Assembly (NCBI RefSeq): GCF_021432085.1
Contig: NZ_CP090366.1
Location: 4,278,001 to 4,342,000 of the forward strand
DNA: 64,000 bases
Reading direction: 5' to 3'
Source: Stutzerimonas kunmingensis
GTDB lineage: Bacteria; Pseudomonadota; Gammaproteobacteria; Pseudomonadales; Pseudomonadaceae
Within the stretch, counting starts at the first letter, position 1. The number at the start of each line of letters is the position of its first letter. The notes beneath the pieces were generated by a model. That model saw only the letters and a list, made by a program, of their open reading frames with translations, searched no databases and had not been told where the DNA came from. Of this stretch, positions 8,321-17,793 are shown in pieces. The translations under genes and the position numbers were made by a program.

Positions 8321-9958
8321 TCAACCGCGGAAATAGTTGACCCGCCGATTCAGCTCCTCGGCCAGCATGGTCAGGTCCTGGCTGGAGGACGCCACCTGAT
8401 TCGATGCAGCGGAACTGGCGACAGTCGAGTCGTGGATGCGCGTGACGCTCTGGTTGACCTCTTCCGCCACCGCGCTCTGCTCCTCGGAAGCCGTCGCGAT
8501 CTGCGCGTTCATCTCGTTGATCGAGCCCACTTCCTGACGAATCTTGGTCAGCGCATTTTCCGCCTGCAGCGTCTGCTCGACGGTCTGCTGAGCCAGCAGC
8601 TTGCTCGACTGCATTACCTCCACCGCCCTGCCAGCGCCGGCCTGCAGCGAGGCGATCATCTCGCTGATCTCGCTGGACGACAGCTGCGTGCGATTGGCCA
8701 GCGAGCGCACCTCGTCGGCTACCACCGCGAAACCACGGCCATGCTCGCCGGCACGCGCCGCCTCGATGGCGGCGTTGAGCGCGAGCAGGTTGGTCTGCTC
8801 GGCGATAGCGGTGATGACCTGCAGGATCTTCTCGATGTCGCCGCTTTGCGCCGAGACCTGGTTGACGGTTTCGGTCGCGCTCTCCAGCACCTTGGCCAGG
8901 TTATGGATGGAGATGGCCGTCTCGCCGACGATCCGCGTACCGGTCTCGACCTGCTCGTCGGCGCTCTTCGCCGCAGCCGCGGCACGGGCGGCGAAGCTCG
9001 CCACCTCGTTCACCGTCGTGGCCATCTGGTTGATCGCCGTGGCGACCTGCTCAGCCTCGGCCGACTGGTGCTGGATCTGCTGATTGCTGTTCGCCGATGA
9101 GGTACGCAATTCACCCGAGGCGACGCCGACGCCATCGGCGGCCGCGCGCACCTCGGCGATGATCGAGGTCAGCCGGCTGGCCATCTTCGCCGTCGCACCC
9201 ATGACGCTGTCTGGGTATGGCGTGACGATCAGCTGACCCAGATCGCCATTAGCCAGGTTGCCGATCACCCGCGCCACCTCGTCGGGCTCGGCACCGAGGG
9301 TCGAACGCAGCTTGCGAATGATCACCACGGCGATGGCCACACCCAGCAGAACCGCCACACCGGTCACCGCGACGATGAGCGCGAGGAAGCCGCTGGCGGT
9401 TTCGCGGACCACGGTCACGTCCTGATTGATGCTCGCTTCCTGGTGATCGATGAACGCATTGATCAGCCGCAGCCACTCGCTATAGGCCCCGGCGACGTTT
9501 TCCAGGAGGAATTCGTAGGCGCGCCCCGAGCCCTCGCTGAAGCGCAGTTCGACCACCTGCTGGGTCAGCGCGTTGGTCTTCGCCTCGATGGTCTCGATCT
9601 GCAGCATCAGCTGCTTTTCCACGGCGTCGGCGGAGGGCTGCGCAAGCATCGCCTTCATCGGCTGCGCCGAATCGGTGTACAGCTGCGCCAGCCCCTCGAT
9701 CTCCGCCACCTGCTCACGGGCGAACGCCGGATCGGCCGCACTGACGGCGTCCCGCACGGCAATCGCACGATCGTGCACGCTGCCGCGGAAGTTGATCGCA
9801 TAGCGTTGCTTCAGGCCGGCCTGCGAGCTGATCTGGCTCATGCTGCGGTCGATGACGTCGACTTTGAGCGCACTGACCACGGCGACCGCCACCATAAGCG
9901 CCAGGATCACCAGAAACCCCAGGCCCAGGCGCATGGATACCGACATCTGCTTGTTCAT
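8321..9958 (-). CDS. Methyl-accepting chemotaxis protein
   Basis: A 545-residue chemoreceptor. TM1 spans about residues 12-31, a periplasmic four-helix-bundle-type ligand domain about 32-190 and TM2 about 190-212, followed by a HAMP-like linker and a long coiled-coil signalling domain. The highly conserved hairpin tip ([18 protein letters not shown], then [15 protein letters not shown]) is intact, so it should couple to CheA/CheW. The ligand is unknown. There is no C-terminal CheR-tethering pentapeptide. It has an AGAGGAG ribosome site and an unusual upstream region with a FliA-like -10 and TTGTACAA repeats, described separately. Confidence 0.95.
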   Translation of the reverse strand: MNKQMSVSMRLGLGFLVILALMVAVAVVSALKVDVIDRSMSQISSQAGLKQRYAINFRGSVHDRAIAVRDAVSAADPAFAREQVAEIEGLAQLYTDSAQPMKAMLAQPSADAVEKQLMLQIETIEAKTNALTQQVVELRFSEGSGRAYEFLLENVAGAYSEWLRLINAFIDHQEASINQDVTVVRETASGFLALIVAVTGVAVLLGVAIAVVIIRKLRSTLGAEPDEVARVIGNLANGDLGQLIVTPYPDSVMGATAKMASRLTSIIAEVRAAADGVGVASGELRTSSANSNQQIQHQSAEAEQVATAINQMATTVNEVASFAARAAAAAKSADEQVETGTRIVGETAISIHNLAKVLESATETVNQVSAQSGDIEKILQVITAIAEQTNLLALNAAIEAARAGEHGRGFAVVADEVRSLANRTQLSSSEISEMIASLQAGAGRAVEVMQSSKLLAQQTVEQTLQAENALTKIRQEVGSINEMNAQIATASEEQSAVAEEVNQSVTRIHDSTVASSAASNQVASSSQDLTMLAEELNRRVNYFRG

Positions 9959-10035
9959 CGAACACTCCTCTAGCCAGACTGCGAGGCAGCCATTCAGTCA
10001 GTCGTTGATGCTCCGAGCAATACTCGGAGCGGGGC

Positions 10036-10083
10036 AAAACTTGTACAACATGATGTCACTGTGACATTGCTTGTACAAGTTTT
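10036..10083. promoter_or_regulatory. 48-bp inverted repeat with two TTGTACAA boxes upstream of the chemoreceptor
   Basis: A perfect 13-base inverted repeat (AAAACTTGTACAA at 10036-10048 and TTGTACAAGTTTT at 10071-10083) encloses a second palindrome, ATGTCAC-T-GTGACAT (10053-10067), on almost the same centre. Each outer arm contains TTGTACAA, itself a palindrome, and the two boxes are 30 bp apart, about three helical turns on the same face. The element lies 78-125 bp upstream of the chemoreceptor start and overlaps its putative promoter. It looks like a cooperative operator; the binding protein is unknown. A GntR-type repressor is one possibility by resemblance only. Confidence 0.6.
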
Positions 10084-10089
10084 ATCGGC
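10082..10089 (-). promoter_or_regulatory. FliA (sigma-28) -10 element match for the chemoreceptor gene
   Basis: Read on the minus strand, these bases are GCCGATAA, the exact consensus -10 of flagellar/chemotaxis sigma factor FliA. The expected -35 (TAAA-like) about 11-15 bases further upstream is poor. The predicted start point, around 10075, falls inside the right arm of the TTGTACAA inverted repeat. Chemoreceptor genes are commonly FliA-dependent, which supports the call. Confidence 0.5.
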
Positions 10090-10176
10090 ATCCTGATTAC
10101 CCGAAACAGCTGAGTCCGGGCGTTCTAGTGTTCGCAGCGAGATATCGCAAGCTCAAGAACGGGACCTGTAGAAGCC

Positions 10177-10184
10177 TTGTACAA
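10177..10184. promoter_or_regulatory. Third TTGTACAA box
   Basis: A further CTTGTACAATTTT sequence, 106 bp from the nearer box of the inverted repeat. Three copies of an eight-base palindrome within 150 bp of non-coding DNA is unlikely by chance. It may be an auxiliary operator for a looping repressor, or it may serve the cupin gene downstream. Confidence 0.4.
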
Positions 10185-10493
10185 TTTTCTGATTTGCCGG
10201 TCGCCGGTTTGCAATGACTGGTACGGCCGCACGCAGGAACTCCACGGCCGGCAATCTAGGCGAGCCCCCGGGCGTCTGTCGAAGGGGGGTACCAGCGGGC
10301 ACCGCCCGAGCCTCCTTCGCTACATAGAAGGTATTGCTTTTATCGGCTTTTGGTATCGCTGCGCGCGCGGACGCCCAAGCCCCGCGGCATACCTGAGTAT
10401 GCTCGTACATGCTAGCGCCGACTCCCTGTAGCTTGCCTGCGGAGGCGTGGCGACTCGCGCCATCTCATACAAGCCTCGTGCAGGACCCTCTCC
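10185..10493. other. Non-coding stretch before the cupin gene
   Basis: I see no supported gene here. Short open frames on either strand lack ribosome sites and recognisable sequence. The last part should contain the cupin promoter (ATCTCATACAAG region), but no clear -35/-10 pair is assigned. Confidence 0.5.
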
Positions 10494-10985
10494 ATGAAAA
10501 CAATAGCAATGTGCGCCGCTGTGCTTATCACCCTGGCGAATCCGACCTGGGCAGCCGACCCCATTGAGCGGCTCGCCGTCAGCGATATGCAGGCATTCCG
10601 CCTAGGACAGCTCGACTGGCAGGCCGAAACGAGCCTGCCGCCTGGGGCTCAGAGTGCGCTGCTTGTCGGCAACCCCAGCCAGGACGGGGTGTTCGTGGTC
10701 ATGTTGAAGTTTCCGCCGAACTATCCGATTCCAGCCCACACGCATCCGTTCAGCGAGGTGATAACCGTACTCAAGGGCAAGCTCGGCAACGGCATGGGAA
10801 AGACATTCGATAAGGCCCGGGGGGAGGTTCTGCAGGCTGGTGACAGCTTTGCTCTGCCCGCCGAGCATGCCCACTACGTCTGGACCGAGGAAGAGGAAAC
10901 CATCGTGCAGCTGATTGCCACCGGCCCCTGGGGCATCAGCTATCTCGACCCGGCGGATGATCCGCGCAACGGCTCAAAACGCTGA
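10494..10985 (+). CDS. Secreted cupin-domain protein
   Basis: A 163-residue protein with a signal peptide (MKTIAMCAAVLITLANPTWA) and a single cupin domain. The first cupin motif is visible as 'IPAHTHPFSEVITVLKG' with two histidines and a glutamate, and the second as 'GDSFALPAEHAHYVWTEEE', which supplies the third histidine. These residues normally bind a divalent metal. The protein therefore is probably a periplasmic metal-binding cupin; enzymatic activity is not predictable. It stands alone, with a terminator for typA between it and the next gene. Confidence 0.88.
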   Translation: MKTIAMCAAVLITLANPTWAADPIERLAVSDMQAFRLGQLDWQAETSLPPGAQSALLVGNPSQDGVFVVMLKFPPNYPIPAHTHPFSEVITVLKGKLGNGMGKTFDKARGEVLQAGDSFALPAEHAHYVWTEEEETIVQLIATGPWGISYLDPADDPRNGSKR

Positions 10986-11053
10986 GCGATACGGCTTTCT
11001 TTTTTAGCTCCACGGCTCAGGCCTTTCGCCATATGAACGAAAGGTCAGACAGC

Positions 11054-11077
11054 AAAAAGGCGCCCGAAGGCGCCTTT
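11054..11077 (-). terminator. Intrinsic terminator of typA
   Basis: Arms AAAGGCGCC (11056-11064) and GGCGCCTTT (11069-11077) around a four-base loop give a strong hairpin. On the minus strand it is followed by TTTTT, fitting termination of typA, whose stop is 21 bp away. It can also stop plus-strand readthrough from the cupin gene. Confidence 0.85.
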
Positions 11078-11097
11078 CTGTTGTCTCGCAACGGGTG

Positions 11098-12918
11098 TCA
11101 GACCTTGCTGCGCTCGAAGCGCTTGCGGTCGTTCTCGTTGAGGTACTTCTTGCGCAGGCGGATCGACTTCGGCGTCACTTCCACCAGCTCGTCGTCGGCG
11201 ATGAATTCCAGCGCCTGCTCGAGGGTGAACTTGATCGGCGGAACCAGGGCGATGACTTCGTCCTTGCCGGAAGCGCGCATGTTGTCGAGCTTCTTGCCCT
11301 TGGTGGGGTTGAGCACCAGGTCGTTGTCACGGCTGTTGATGCCGCACAGCTGGCCTTCGTAGATCTCGTCGCCCGGCGCCAGGAACAGCTTGCCGCGTGC
11401 CTGCAGGGTTTCCAGCGAGTAGGTCAGCGCGGTACCGGTGGCCATCGAGACCAGCACACCGTTCTGGCGGTTGGTCACTTCGCCGGCCTTGATCGGGCCG
11501 TAGTGGCTGAAGGTCGAGGTCAGGATGCCCGAGCCGGAAGTCAGGGTCAGGAAGTTGTTACGGAAGCCGATCAGGCCACGCGCCGGGATGGTGTACTCCA
11601 GGCGGACACGGCCCTTGCCATCCGGAACCATGTTGCTCAGGTCGCCCTTGCGCAGACCCATCTGCTCCATCACCGGACCCTGGTGCTGCTCCTCGATGTC
11701 GATGGTGACGTTCTCGTACGGCTCCTGCTTCTCGCCGTCCTCGTTCTCGATGATCACCACTTCCGGACGGCCTACGGCCAGCTCGAAGCCTTCACGACGC
11801 ATGGTTTCGATCAGTACCGACAGGTGCAGCTCGCCACGACCGGAAACCTTGAACTTCTCGGGGCTGTCGCCCGGCTCGACGCGCAGGGCGACGTTGTGCA
11901 GCAGTTCCTTCTCCAGACGGTCCTTGATGTTGCGGCTGGTGACGAACTTGCCTTCCTTGCCAGCGAACGGCGAGTCGTTGACCTGGAAGGTCATGCTCAC
12001 GGTCGGCTGGTCGACGGTCAGCGGCGGCAGGGCCTCGACGGCGTTCTGGTCGCACAGGGTGTCGGAGATGTACAGCTCATCCATGCCGGATACACAGACG
12101 ATGTCACCGGCTTCGGCTTCCTGCACTTCAACGCGCTGCAGACCGGAGTGGCCCATGATTTTCAGAATGCGGCCGTTGCGCTTCTTGCCGTCGGCGCCGA
12201 TGGCGGTGACCGGGCTGTTGGCCTTGATGGTGCCGCGAGCGATGCGGCCGATGCCGATCACGCCGAGGAAGCTGTTGTAGTCCAGCTGCGAGATCTGCAT
12301 CTGGAACGGACCGTCGAGGTCGACCTTCGGGGCCGGAACGTGGTCGATGATGGCCTGGAACAGCGCATCCATGTTGTCGTCCATCTTCTCGTGGTCCATG
12401 CCGGCAATGCCGTTCAGGGCACTGGCGTAGACGATCGGGAAGTCCAGCTGCTCGTCGGTGGCGCCGAGGTTGTCGAACAGGTCGAAGATCTGGTCGATGA
12501 CCCAGTCAGGACGCGCGCCCGGACGGTCGATCTTGTTCACCACGACGATCGGACGCAGGCCGGCCTTGAACGCCTTCTGGGTCACGAAGCGGGTCTGCGG
12601 CATGGGGCCGTCCTGGGCGTCGACCACCAGCAGCACGGAGTCGACCATGCTCATGACGCGTTCGACTTCACCGCCGAAGTCGGCGTGGCCGGGGGTGTCG
12701 ACGATGTTGATGTTGTAGCCGTTCCACTTCAGCGCGGTGTTCTTCGCCAGGATGGTGATACCGCGTTCCTTTTCCTGGTCGTTGGAGTCCATCACGCGCT
12801 CGTTTTCCAGCTCCTTGCGATCCAGGGTGCCGGACAGACGCAGCAGCTTGTCGACGAGGGTGGTCTTGCCATGGTCAACGTGGGCGATGATGGCGATGTT
12901 GCGTAGATTCTCGATCAC
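11098..12918 (-). CDS. typA: TypA/BipA ribosome-associated GTPase
   Basis: A 606-residue translational GTPase. G motifs are intact: [10 protein letters not shown] (G1), RGITI (G2), [11 protein letters not shown] (G3), [10 protein letters not shown] (G4) and SAL (G5). These are followed by EF-G-like domains II, III and V and the TypA-specific C-terminal domain ('[24 protein letters not shown]'). It acts in 50S assembly and stress or cold adaptation. The start chosen is GTG, giving [18 protein letters not shown], which matches the family's N-terminus and length; a longer open frame upstream has no similarity. Its own terminator follows. Confidence 0.96.
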   Translation of the reverse strand: MIENLRNIAIIAHVDHGKTTLVDKLLRLSGTLDRKELENERVMDSNDQEKERGITILAKNTALKWNGYNINIVDTPGHADFGGEVERVMSMVDSVLLVVDAQDGPMPQTRFVTQKAFKAGLRPIVVVNKIDRPGARPDWVIDQIFDLFDNLGATDEQLDFPIVYASALNGIAGMDHEKMDDNMDALFQAIIDHVPAPKVDLDGPFQMQISQLDYNSFLGVIGIGRIARGTIKANSPVTAIGADGKKRNGRILKIMGHSGLQRVEVQEAEAGDIVCVSGMDELYISDTLCDQNAVEALPPLTVDQPTVSMTFQVNDSPFAGKEGKFVTSRNIKDRLEKELLHNVALRVEPGDSPEKFKVSGRGELHLSVLIETMRREGFELAVGRPEVVIIENEDGEKQEPYENVTIDIEEQHQGPVMEQMGLRKGDLSNMVPDGKGRVRLEYTIPARGLIGFRNNFLTLTSGSGILTSTFSHYGPIKAGEVTNRQNGVLVSMATGTALTYSLETLQARGKLFLAPGDEIYEGQLCGINSRDNDLVLNPTKGKKLDNMRASGKDEVIALVPPIKFTLEQALEFIADDELVEVTPKSIRLRKKYLNENDRKRFERSKV

Positions 12919-13085
12919 TGATTCTTTTCTCTGTAGATAGCTTCGAGCTGAGGCTGGAAGCTGGAAAAAGTCCGGACGAAGACAGTCTGTCCGAGGGTTG
13001 TACGGCCTGGCCTTGCGATCAGTGCCGGTCGGGAGGGCGGTGGCGGATGCTGCCGCCAAGCAGCCCCGGCTGTTTCACCGATGAG

Positions 13086-14540
13086 TCAGGCCGGACGATA
13101 GACGCGTACATTGACATGCCCCTCGCTCAGCAGATGGTGAGCATGCAGGCGGCTCATGACACCTTTGTCGCAATACAGCAGGTACTGGCGGTTTTCATCC
13201 AGCTCCTTGAATCGGTTGTTCAGTGCATAGAACGGTAGCGTCTGCACTTCGATGCCCGGCAGCTCGAGCGGTTCGTCCTCGGCGCTGTCGGGGTGACGAA
13301 TGTCGAGGATGACCTGGCCAGCGCTCGGCTCGACGACTTCTTCCACCTGCAAATCCTGGCCCAGCTCGTCGATCACGCGGTCGATGGCAACCTGGCGGGC
13401 ATTCGCCAGCGCACGCTCCAGGATAGCCATGTCGAACTGCTTTTCTTCGTGCTCTATACGATAGCGCTTGGCCTTGGTGGTCGGGTTCACCGAGATCACG
13501 CCGCAGTACTCGGGCATGTTCTTGGCAAACTCGGCGGTGCTGATCTCGAAGGCGGTGTCGATGATGTCCTGCTTGTGACTGGCGATCAGCGGGCGCAGCA
13601 CCAGCATGTCGGTGGCCGAGTCGATTACCGAGAGGTTCGGCAGGGTCTGGCTGGAGACCTGCGAGATCGCCTCGCCGGTAACCAGCGCGTCGATGTGCAG
13701 GCGCTCGGCGATCTGCGTCGAGACGCGCAGCATCATGCGCTTGAGGACGACGCCCATCTGGCTGTTGTCGACCTTCTGCAGGATTTCGCCGACCACTTCC
13801 TCGAACGGCACGCTGATGAACAGCACGCGGTGCGAGCTGCCGTACTTCTTCCACAGATAATGAGCGACTTCCATCACGCCCAGCTCGTGGGCGCGGCCAC
13901 CGAGATTGAAGAAGCAGAAATGCGTCATCAGCCCGCGGCGCATCATCTGATAGGCGGCCACGGTGGAATCGAAGCCACCGGACATCAATACCAGCGTCTG
14001 CTCCAGAGCGCCCAGCGGGTAGCCGCCGATGCCGTCATGCTGCTCGTGCACGACGAACAGGCGCTGGTCGCGGATCTCCATGCGCACTTCGACTTCCGGT
14101 GTTTTCAGCGAAATACCGGCGGCGCCGCACTGCTGGCGCAGCTGGCTGCCAACGTGGCGCTCGACGTCCATGGAGCTGAACGGATGCTTGCCGGCACGCT
14201 TGCAGCGCACGGCGAAGATCTTGCCTGGCAGGCGCTCGGCGTAGTGCGCCTTGCATCTGGCGACGATGTCATCAAGATCGCCCAGCGGGTACTCGTGCAC
14301 TTCCAGGCAATGGGCGATGCCGGGCGTGCAGCGCAGGCGCTCGATCATCTCGCGCAGCAGCTTCGGCTCGCTGCGCACGGTTTCCACCTCGATGTTGTCC
14401 CACACGCCCTCGACCCGCAGGTCGGGATCGAGCTCGCGCAGCACGGTGCGGATGTTCTTCGCCAATTGGCGAATGAAGCCCTTGCGCACCGGCGGGCTCT
14501 TGATGGTGATTTCGGGGAAAACCTTGACGATCAGCTTCAT
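13086..14540 (-). CDS. thiI: tRNA 4-thiouridine synthase ThiI with rhodanese domain
   Basis: A 484-residue enzyme with an N-terminal ferredoxin-like and THUMP RNA-binding region (about residues 1-165), a PP-loop ATPase domain (LMSGGFDST motif near residue 185) and a C-terminal rhodanese domain with the persulfide cysteine in [10 protein letters not shown]. It adenylates U8 of tRNA and inserts sulfur to make s4U; the rhodanese-bearing form also feeds thiazole synthesis for thiamine. Full length for the gammaproteobacterial type. It lies upstream of typA on the same strand and divergent from glnA. Confidence 0.96.
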   Translation of the reverse strand: MKLIVKVFPEITIKSPPVRKGFIRQLAKNIRTVLRELDPDLRVEGVWDNIEVETVRSEPKLLREMIERLRCTPGIAHCLEVHEYPLGDLDDIVARCKAHYAERLPGKIFAVRCKRAGKHPFSSMDVERHVGSQLRQQCGAAGISLKTPEVEVRMEIRDQRLFVVHEQHDGIGGYPLGALEQTLVLMSGGFDSTVAAYQMMRRGLMTHFCFFNLGGRAHELGVMEVAHYLWKKYGSSHRVLFISVPFEEVVGEILQKVDNSQMGVVLKRMMLRVSTQIAERLHIDALVTGEAISQVSSQTLPNLSVIDSATDMLVLRPLIASHKQDIIDTAFEISTAEFAKNMPEYCGVISVNPTTKAKRYRIEHEEKQFDMAILERALANARQVAIDRVIDELGQDLQVEEVVEPSAGQVILDIRHPDSAEDEPLELPGIEVQTLPFYALNNRFKELDENRQYLLYCDKGVMSRLHAHHLLSEGHVNVRVYRPA

Positions 14541-14635
14541 GGAAACAGCGCGGCGCCGATGTGGCAGGAAAAGAGGGGCGCGGAGTATAGCGGAAACTGC
14601 TCAACATTTAACCGCTTTCTTCAAACGCAGCAGAA

Positions 14636-14652
14636 CGCACCAAAAGAATGCA
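14636..14652 (+). promoter_or_regulatory. NtrC binding site 1 upstream of glnA
   Basis: The 17-base sequence reads CGCACCAAAAGAATGCA, matching the NtrC palindrome TGCACC-N5-GGTGCA at GCACCA and TGCA. Its centre is about 150 bp upstream of the predicted sigma-54 start point, similar to the enhancer position of enterobacterial glnA. Confidence 0.7.
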
Positions 14653-14666
14653 CTTTACTGGCGAGC

Positions 14667-14683
14667 CGCACCAATACCGCGCA
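14667..14683 (+). promoter_or_regulatory. NtrC binding site 2 upstream of glnA
   Basis: A second partial match, CGCACCAATACCGCGCA, starts 31 bp after site 1. Three-turn spacing is the arrangement of paired NtrC enhancer sites at glnA in enteric bacteria, which strengthens both calls. Confidence 0.6.
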
Positions 14684-14767
14684 TCAATCCAGTGCAGCAG
14701 CTACGCTTTGAGACGCGCAAACGCTGCCGCAGCGCTGCCAGAGGCCTGCAGTCCCAAGAAAGAGCAC

Positions 14768-14783
14768 TGGCATGCAATTTGCT
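14768..14783 (+). promoter_or_regulatory. Sigma-54 promoter of glnA
   Basis: TGGCATGCAATTTGCT matches the RpoN consensus TGGCACG-N4-TTGCW with the invariant GG (14769-14770) and GC (14781-14782) exactly ten bases apart. Predicted start is near 14794, leaving an 85-base leader before glnA. The remainder of the 338-bp thiI-glnA gap (14541-14878) shows no gene. Confidence 0.85.
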
Positions 14784-14878
14784 CCCTTGTGAGGCAGGTC
14801 GCCTTGGCGGAACATCGCCGCCCGGCTTCACCCTGATTCGGAAGCTCACTGTCACGCTTCCACCACTTGGAGAACACC

Positions 14879-16285
14879 ATGTCGAAGTCGCTTCAACTGA
14901 TCAAAGATTACGATGTGAAGTGGATTGATCTGCGCTTCACCGATACCAAAGGCAAGCAGCACCACGTCACCGTTCCGGCTCGTGATGCCCAGGATGAAGA
15001 CTTCTTCGAGCACGGCAAGATGTTCGACGGCTCCTCCATCCATGGCTGGAAAGGCATCGAAGCCTCCGACATGATCCTGATGCCGGTCGACGAAACCGCC
15101 GTGCTGGATCCGTTCACCGAAGAGCCGACCCTGATCCTGGTCTGCGACATCGTCGAGCCGAGCACCATGCAGGGCTACGACCGCGATCCGCGCTCCATCG
15201 CCAAGCGCGCCGAAGAGTTCCTGAAAGGCACCGGCATCGGTGACACCGTATTCGTCGGCCCGGAGCCGGAGTTCTTCATCTTCGACCAGGTCAAGTTCAA
15301 GTCGGACATCTCCGGCTCGATGTTCAAGATCTACTCCGAGCAGGGCTCCTGGATGACCGACCAGGACGTCGAAGGCGGCAACAAGGGCCACCGCCCGGCC
15401 GTCAAGGGCGGCTACTTCCCGGTTCCGCCGTGCGATCACGACCACGAAATCCGTACCGCCATGTGCAACGCCATGGAAGAAATGGGCCTGGTCGTTGAGG
15501 TTCACCACCACGAAGTGGCGACTGCCGGTCAGAACGAGATCGGCGTGAAGTTCAACACCCTGGTTGCCAAGGCTGACGAAGTTCAGACCCTGAAGTACTG
15601 CGTACACAACGTCGCCGACGCCTATGGCAAGACCGCGACCTTCATGCCGAAGCCGCTGTATGGCGACAACGGTTCGGGTATGCACGTACACATGTCCATC
15701 TCCAAGGATGGCAAGAACACCTTCGCTGGCGAAGGCTATGCCGGCCTGTCCGAGACCGCCCTGTACTTCATCGGCGGCATCATCAAGCACGGCAAGGCGC
15801 TGAACGGTTTCACCAACCCGTCGACCAACTCCTACAAGCGTCTGGTCCCGGGCTTCGAAGCACCGGTCATGCTGGCCTACTCGGCCCGCAACCGTTCCGC
15901 CTCGATCCGTATTCCGTACGTTTCCAGCCCGAAAGCCCGTCGTATCGAAGCGCGCTTCCCGGACCCGGCTGCCAACCCGTACCTGTGCTTCGCTGCACTG
16001 CTGATGGCTGGCCTGGACGGCATCCAGAACAAGATCCACCCTGGCGATGCGGCCGACAAGAACCTGTACGACCTGCCGCCGGAAGAAGGCAAGCTGATCC
16101 CGCAGGTGTGCGGCAGCCTGAAGGAAGCCCTGGAAGAGCTGGACAAGGGCCGCGCGTTCCTGACCAAGGGCGGCGTGTTCTCCGACGAGTTCATCGATGC
16201 CTACATCGAGTTGAAGTCCGAGGAAGAGATCAAGGTGCGCACCTTCGTGCACCCGCTGGAATACGACCTGTACTACAGCGTCTGA
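14879..16285 (+). CDS. glnA: Glutamine synthetase type I
   Basis: A 468-residue GSI-beta enzyme making glutamine from glutamate, ammonium and ATP. Visible signatures: '[12 protein letters not shown]' near residue 50, metal ligands in [10 protein letters not shown], the ATP region '[16 protein letters not shown]', and the adenylylation tyrosine in 'NLYDLPPEE' near residue 398, so activity should be controlled by GlnE. The ATG preceded by TTGGAGAACACC is preferred over an in-frame ATG 12 bases earlier, giving the family N-terminus [12 protein letters not shown]. Transcription is predicted from a sigma-54 promoter with two NtrC sites. Confidence 0.98.
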   Translation: MSKSLQLIKDYDVKWIDLRFTDTKGKQHHVTVPARDAQDEDFFEHGKMFDGSSIHGWKGIEASDMILMPVDETAVLDPFTEEPTLILVCDIVEPSTMQGYDRDPRSIAKRAEEFLKGTGIGDTVFVGPEPEFFIFDQVKFKSDISGSMFKIYSEQGSWMTDQDVEGGNKGHRPAVKGGYFPVPPCDHDHEIRTAMCNAMEEMGLVVEVHHHEVATAGQNEIGVKFNTLVAKADEVQTLKYCVHNVADAYGKTATFMPKPLYGDNGSGMHVHMSISKDGKNTFAGEGYAGLSETALYFIGGIIKHGKALNGFTNPSTNSYKRLVPGFEAPVMLAYSARNRSASIRIPYVSSPKARRIEARFPDPAANPYLCFAALLMAGLDGIQNKIHPGDAADKNLYDLPPEEGKLIPQVCGSLKEALEELDKGRAFLTKGGVFSDEFIDAYIELKSEEEIKVRTFVHPLEYDLYYSV

Positions 16286-16302
16286 TCCAGCTCGCGTGAC
16301 AG

Positions 16303-16333
16303 GAAGGCCACCCTCGGGTGGCCTTCTTCGTTT
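16303..16333 (+). terminator. Intrinsic terminator of glnA
   Basis: Eleven-base perfect arms GAAGGCCACCC and GGGTGGCCTTC with a two-base spacer, followed by TTCGTTTCT. It should isolate glnA from the downstream ntrBC region. Confidence 0.85.
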
Positions 16334-16449
16334 CTGCAGTCCGGCGGCGGTTCGTGCAGCTTGTCACGCCTCGCAAATCCCACCGATCGCACTTGCCTGC
16401 AACTCGGCGCAGTGCAAGGCTTCGGCAGTCCAACTCCGCGGAGCCTCCC

Positions 16450-16998
16450 ATGCGTAGCGCACTGTTCAGCCTGCTGTTCATTCTCAGCCTTCCGGCCTTC
16501 GCCGAGATCTACAAGTACACCGATGCACAAGGCAATACGGTGTTCACCAATCAGCCACCTGAGGGTGTCCAGGCCGATACCGTCGACCTGCCGCCAGCCA
16601 ATACGGTAAATATCCGCACGCCCGAACCGCCACCACCGCTGCCGGATAGCCAGCAAGCACAGCGAACCCCTTACCAGACGCTGATGCTGAGCGGGATTCC
16701 CGATGAAGAAGCCCTGCGCGCCAACAACGGGACCTTCGTCGTCAGCGCGCTGCTGGAGCCGCCGCTACGACCCGGCCACAGCTTGCGCTTCGTGCTGGAC
16801 GGCATTCCCCAGGCTGCCGCCAGTGCCGCAACCTCGCTGCAACTGAACAATGTCGAGCGTGGCGAGCATCGCCTGCACGTCGAGGTGCTGAGCGGCGAGA
16901 AGGTCATCCAGCGCAGCCAGCCGGAGCTGTTCACCGTGCAACGGGTGAATACCTCCAGCCCGGCATTGCGTCCGAAGCCTCCGAGGCCTGCTCCTTGA
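16450..16998 (+). CDS. DUF4124 secreted protein (first of tandem pair)
   Basis: A 182-residue protein with a signal peptide (MRSALFSLLFILSLPAFA) and an N-terminal DUF4124 motif ('EIYKYTDAQGNTVFTNQPP'), then a proline-rich linker and a C-terminal beta-sandwich-like domain. The start chosen follows CGGAG and restores the signal peptide. Function is unknown. Its last four bases overlap the TTG start of the next gene, which encodes a paralogue. Both lie between glnA and ntrB, as in other pseudomonads. Confidence 0.85.
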   Translation: MRSALFSLLFILSLPAFAEIYKYTDAQGNTVFTNQPPEGVQADTVDLPPANTVNIRTPEPPPPLPDSQQAQRTPYQTLMLSGIPDEEALRANNGTFVVSALLEPPLRPGHSLRFVLDGIPQAAASAATSLQLNNVERGEHRLHVEVLSGEKVIQRSQPELFTVQRVNTSSPALRPKPPRPAP

Positions 16999-17624
16999 TC
17001 ATCCTGCGGCAGACCCTGGCCGTCGCACTGCTGGCGGCCGCCCTGCCCTGCCTCGCCGGCGTCTACTCCTATGTCGACGCCGAGGGCAATCGGGTCTTCA
17101 CCGATCGCCCGGCCGGCGAGGCGGCCGAAGAAGTACACCTCAAGCCGTCCAACAGCATGCCTGCGCCGCCGATGCCGACCGCACGCCCTACGGAGCCGGC
17201 AGCACCGAAAGCCGCGAGCATCATCTATCAGTTGCACATCCTCAGCCCGACGGCGGACGAAGCGATCCGCAACAACGCCGGCAATGTCAGCGTCACCGTG
17301 CAGGCCGAACCGACGCTGCACCCCGGCCACGCCTATCAGGTACTGCTCGATGACCAGCCGTTCGGCGCACCCGGCCAACAGACTTCCTTCGCCTTGAGCA
17401 ACGTCGATCGTGGCACCCATCAGCTGGCGGTGGCTGTCGTGGATGAACAGGAGCGCGTCCTGCAACACACCGCGAACCAGCCCTTTCACCTGATCCGCAC
17501 CTCGCTGGCCCAGCGGCGCATGGTCAATCCTTGCCAGAAGGCCGATTACGGCGTTCGCCCGGAATGCCCGCTAAAGGACAAGCCGGTGGAAAAACGCGAC
17601 ATTCCCTTCGTGCCCTTTCTATGA
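16995..17624 (+). CDS. DUF4124 secreted protein (second of tandem pair)
   Basis: A 209-residue protein starting at a TTG that overlaps the previous stop. It has a signal peptide (IILRQTLAVALLAAALPCLA), the DUF4124 signature 'GVYSYVDAEGNRVFTDRP', a Pro-rich linker, and a C-terminal domain resembling that of its neighbour ('LHPGHAYQVLLDDQPFG', 'SNVDRGTHQLAVAV'). The two genes look like an old tandem duplication. Envelope location is likely; role unknown. Confidence 0.84.
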   Translation: MIILRQTLAVALLAAALPCLAGVYSYVDAEGNRVFTDRPAGEAAEEVHLKPSNSMPAPPMPTARPTEPAAPKAASIIYQLHILSPTADEAIRNNAGNVSVTVQAEPTLHPGHAYQVLLDDQPFGAPGQQTSFALSNVDRGTHQLAVAVVDEQERVLQHTANQPFHLIRTSLAQRRMVNPCQKADYGVRPECPLKDKPVEKRDIPFVPFL

Positions 17625-17632
17625 TCATGGGG

Positions 17633-17649
17633 TGCACCTGTTTGGTGCG
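17633..17649 (+). promoter_or_regulatory. NtrC binding site upstream of ntrBC
   Basis: TGCACCTGTTTGGTGCG matches the NtrC palindrome TGCACC-N5-GGTGCA at 16 of the defined positions except the last base. It is the best NtrC match seen in the window. It lies about 130 bp upstream of the predicted ntrB start point, so ntrBC is probably autoregulated. Confidence 0.78.
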
Positions 17650-17744
17650 CCCATCAGGTGAGCGGATCGCTCGTCACCAATTTGGGTCACCGGACAGCCC
17701 GTAGGGCTGCAGCATCACGCCGATCCGCGCCGCAATGGCGCGTT

Positions 17745-17760
17745 TGGTTTGGTTCTTGCA
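17745..17760 (+). promoter_or_regulatory. Candidate sigma-54 promoter of ntrBC
   Basis: TGGTTTGGTTCTTGCA keeps the essential GG (17746-17747) and GC (17758-17759) with ten-base spacing and a perfect TTGCA -12 half; the CAC of the -24 half is replaced by TTT. Predicted start near 17771 gives a 23-base leader. The upstream NtrC site supports it. Confidence 0.5.
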
Positions 17761-17793
17761 TTTCCTGCCTGACCTTCCGGACGCAGACCAGCC

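Noticed and set aside
10177-10431. 84-codon frame in the gap before the cupin gene
   Set aside because: It starts within a TTGTACAA box, has no ribosome site, and its composition is not protein-like.
11095-12906. 603-codon open frame antisense to typA
   Set aside because: It mirrors the codon structure of typA, has no ribosome site and a low-complexity composition typical of antisense shadows in GC-rich genes.
13293-14711. 472-codon open frame antisense to thiI
   Set aside because: ThiI is certain by motif and length; the antisense frame has His/Asp/Val-rich shadow composition.
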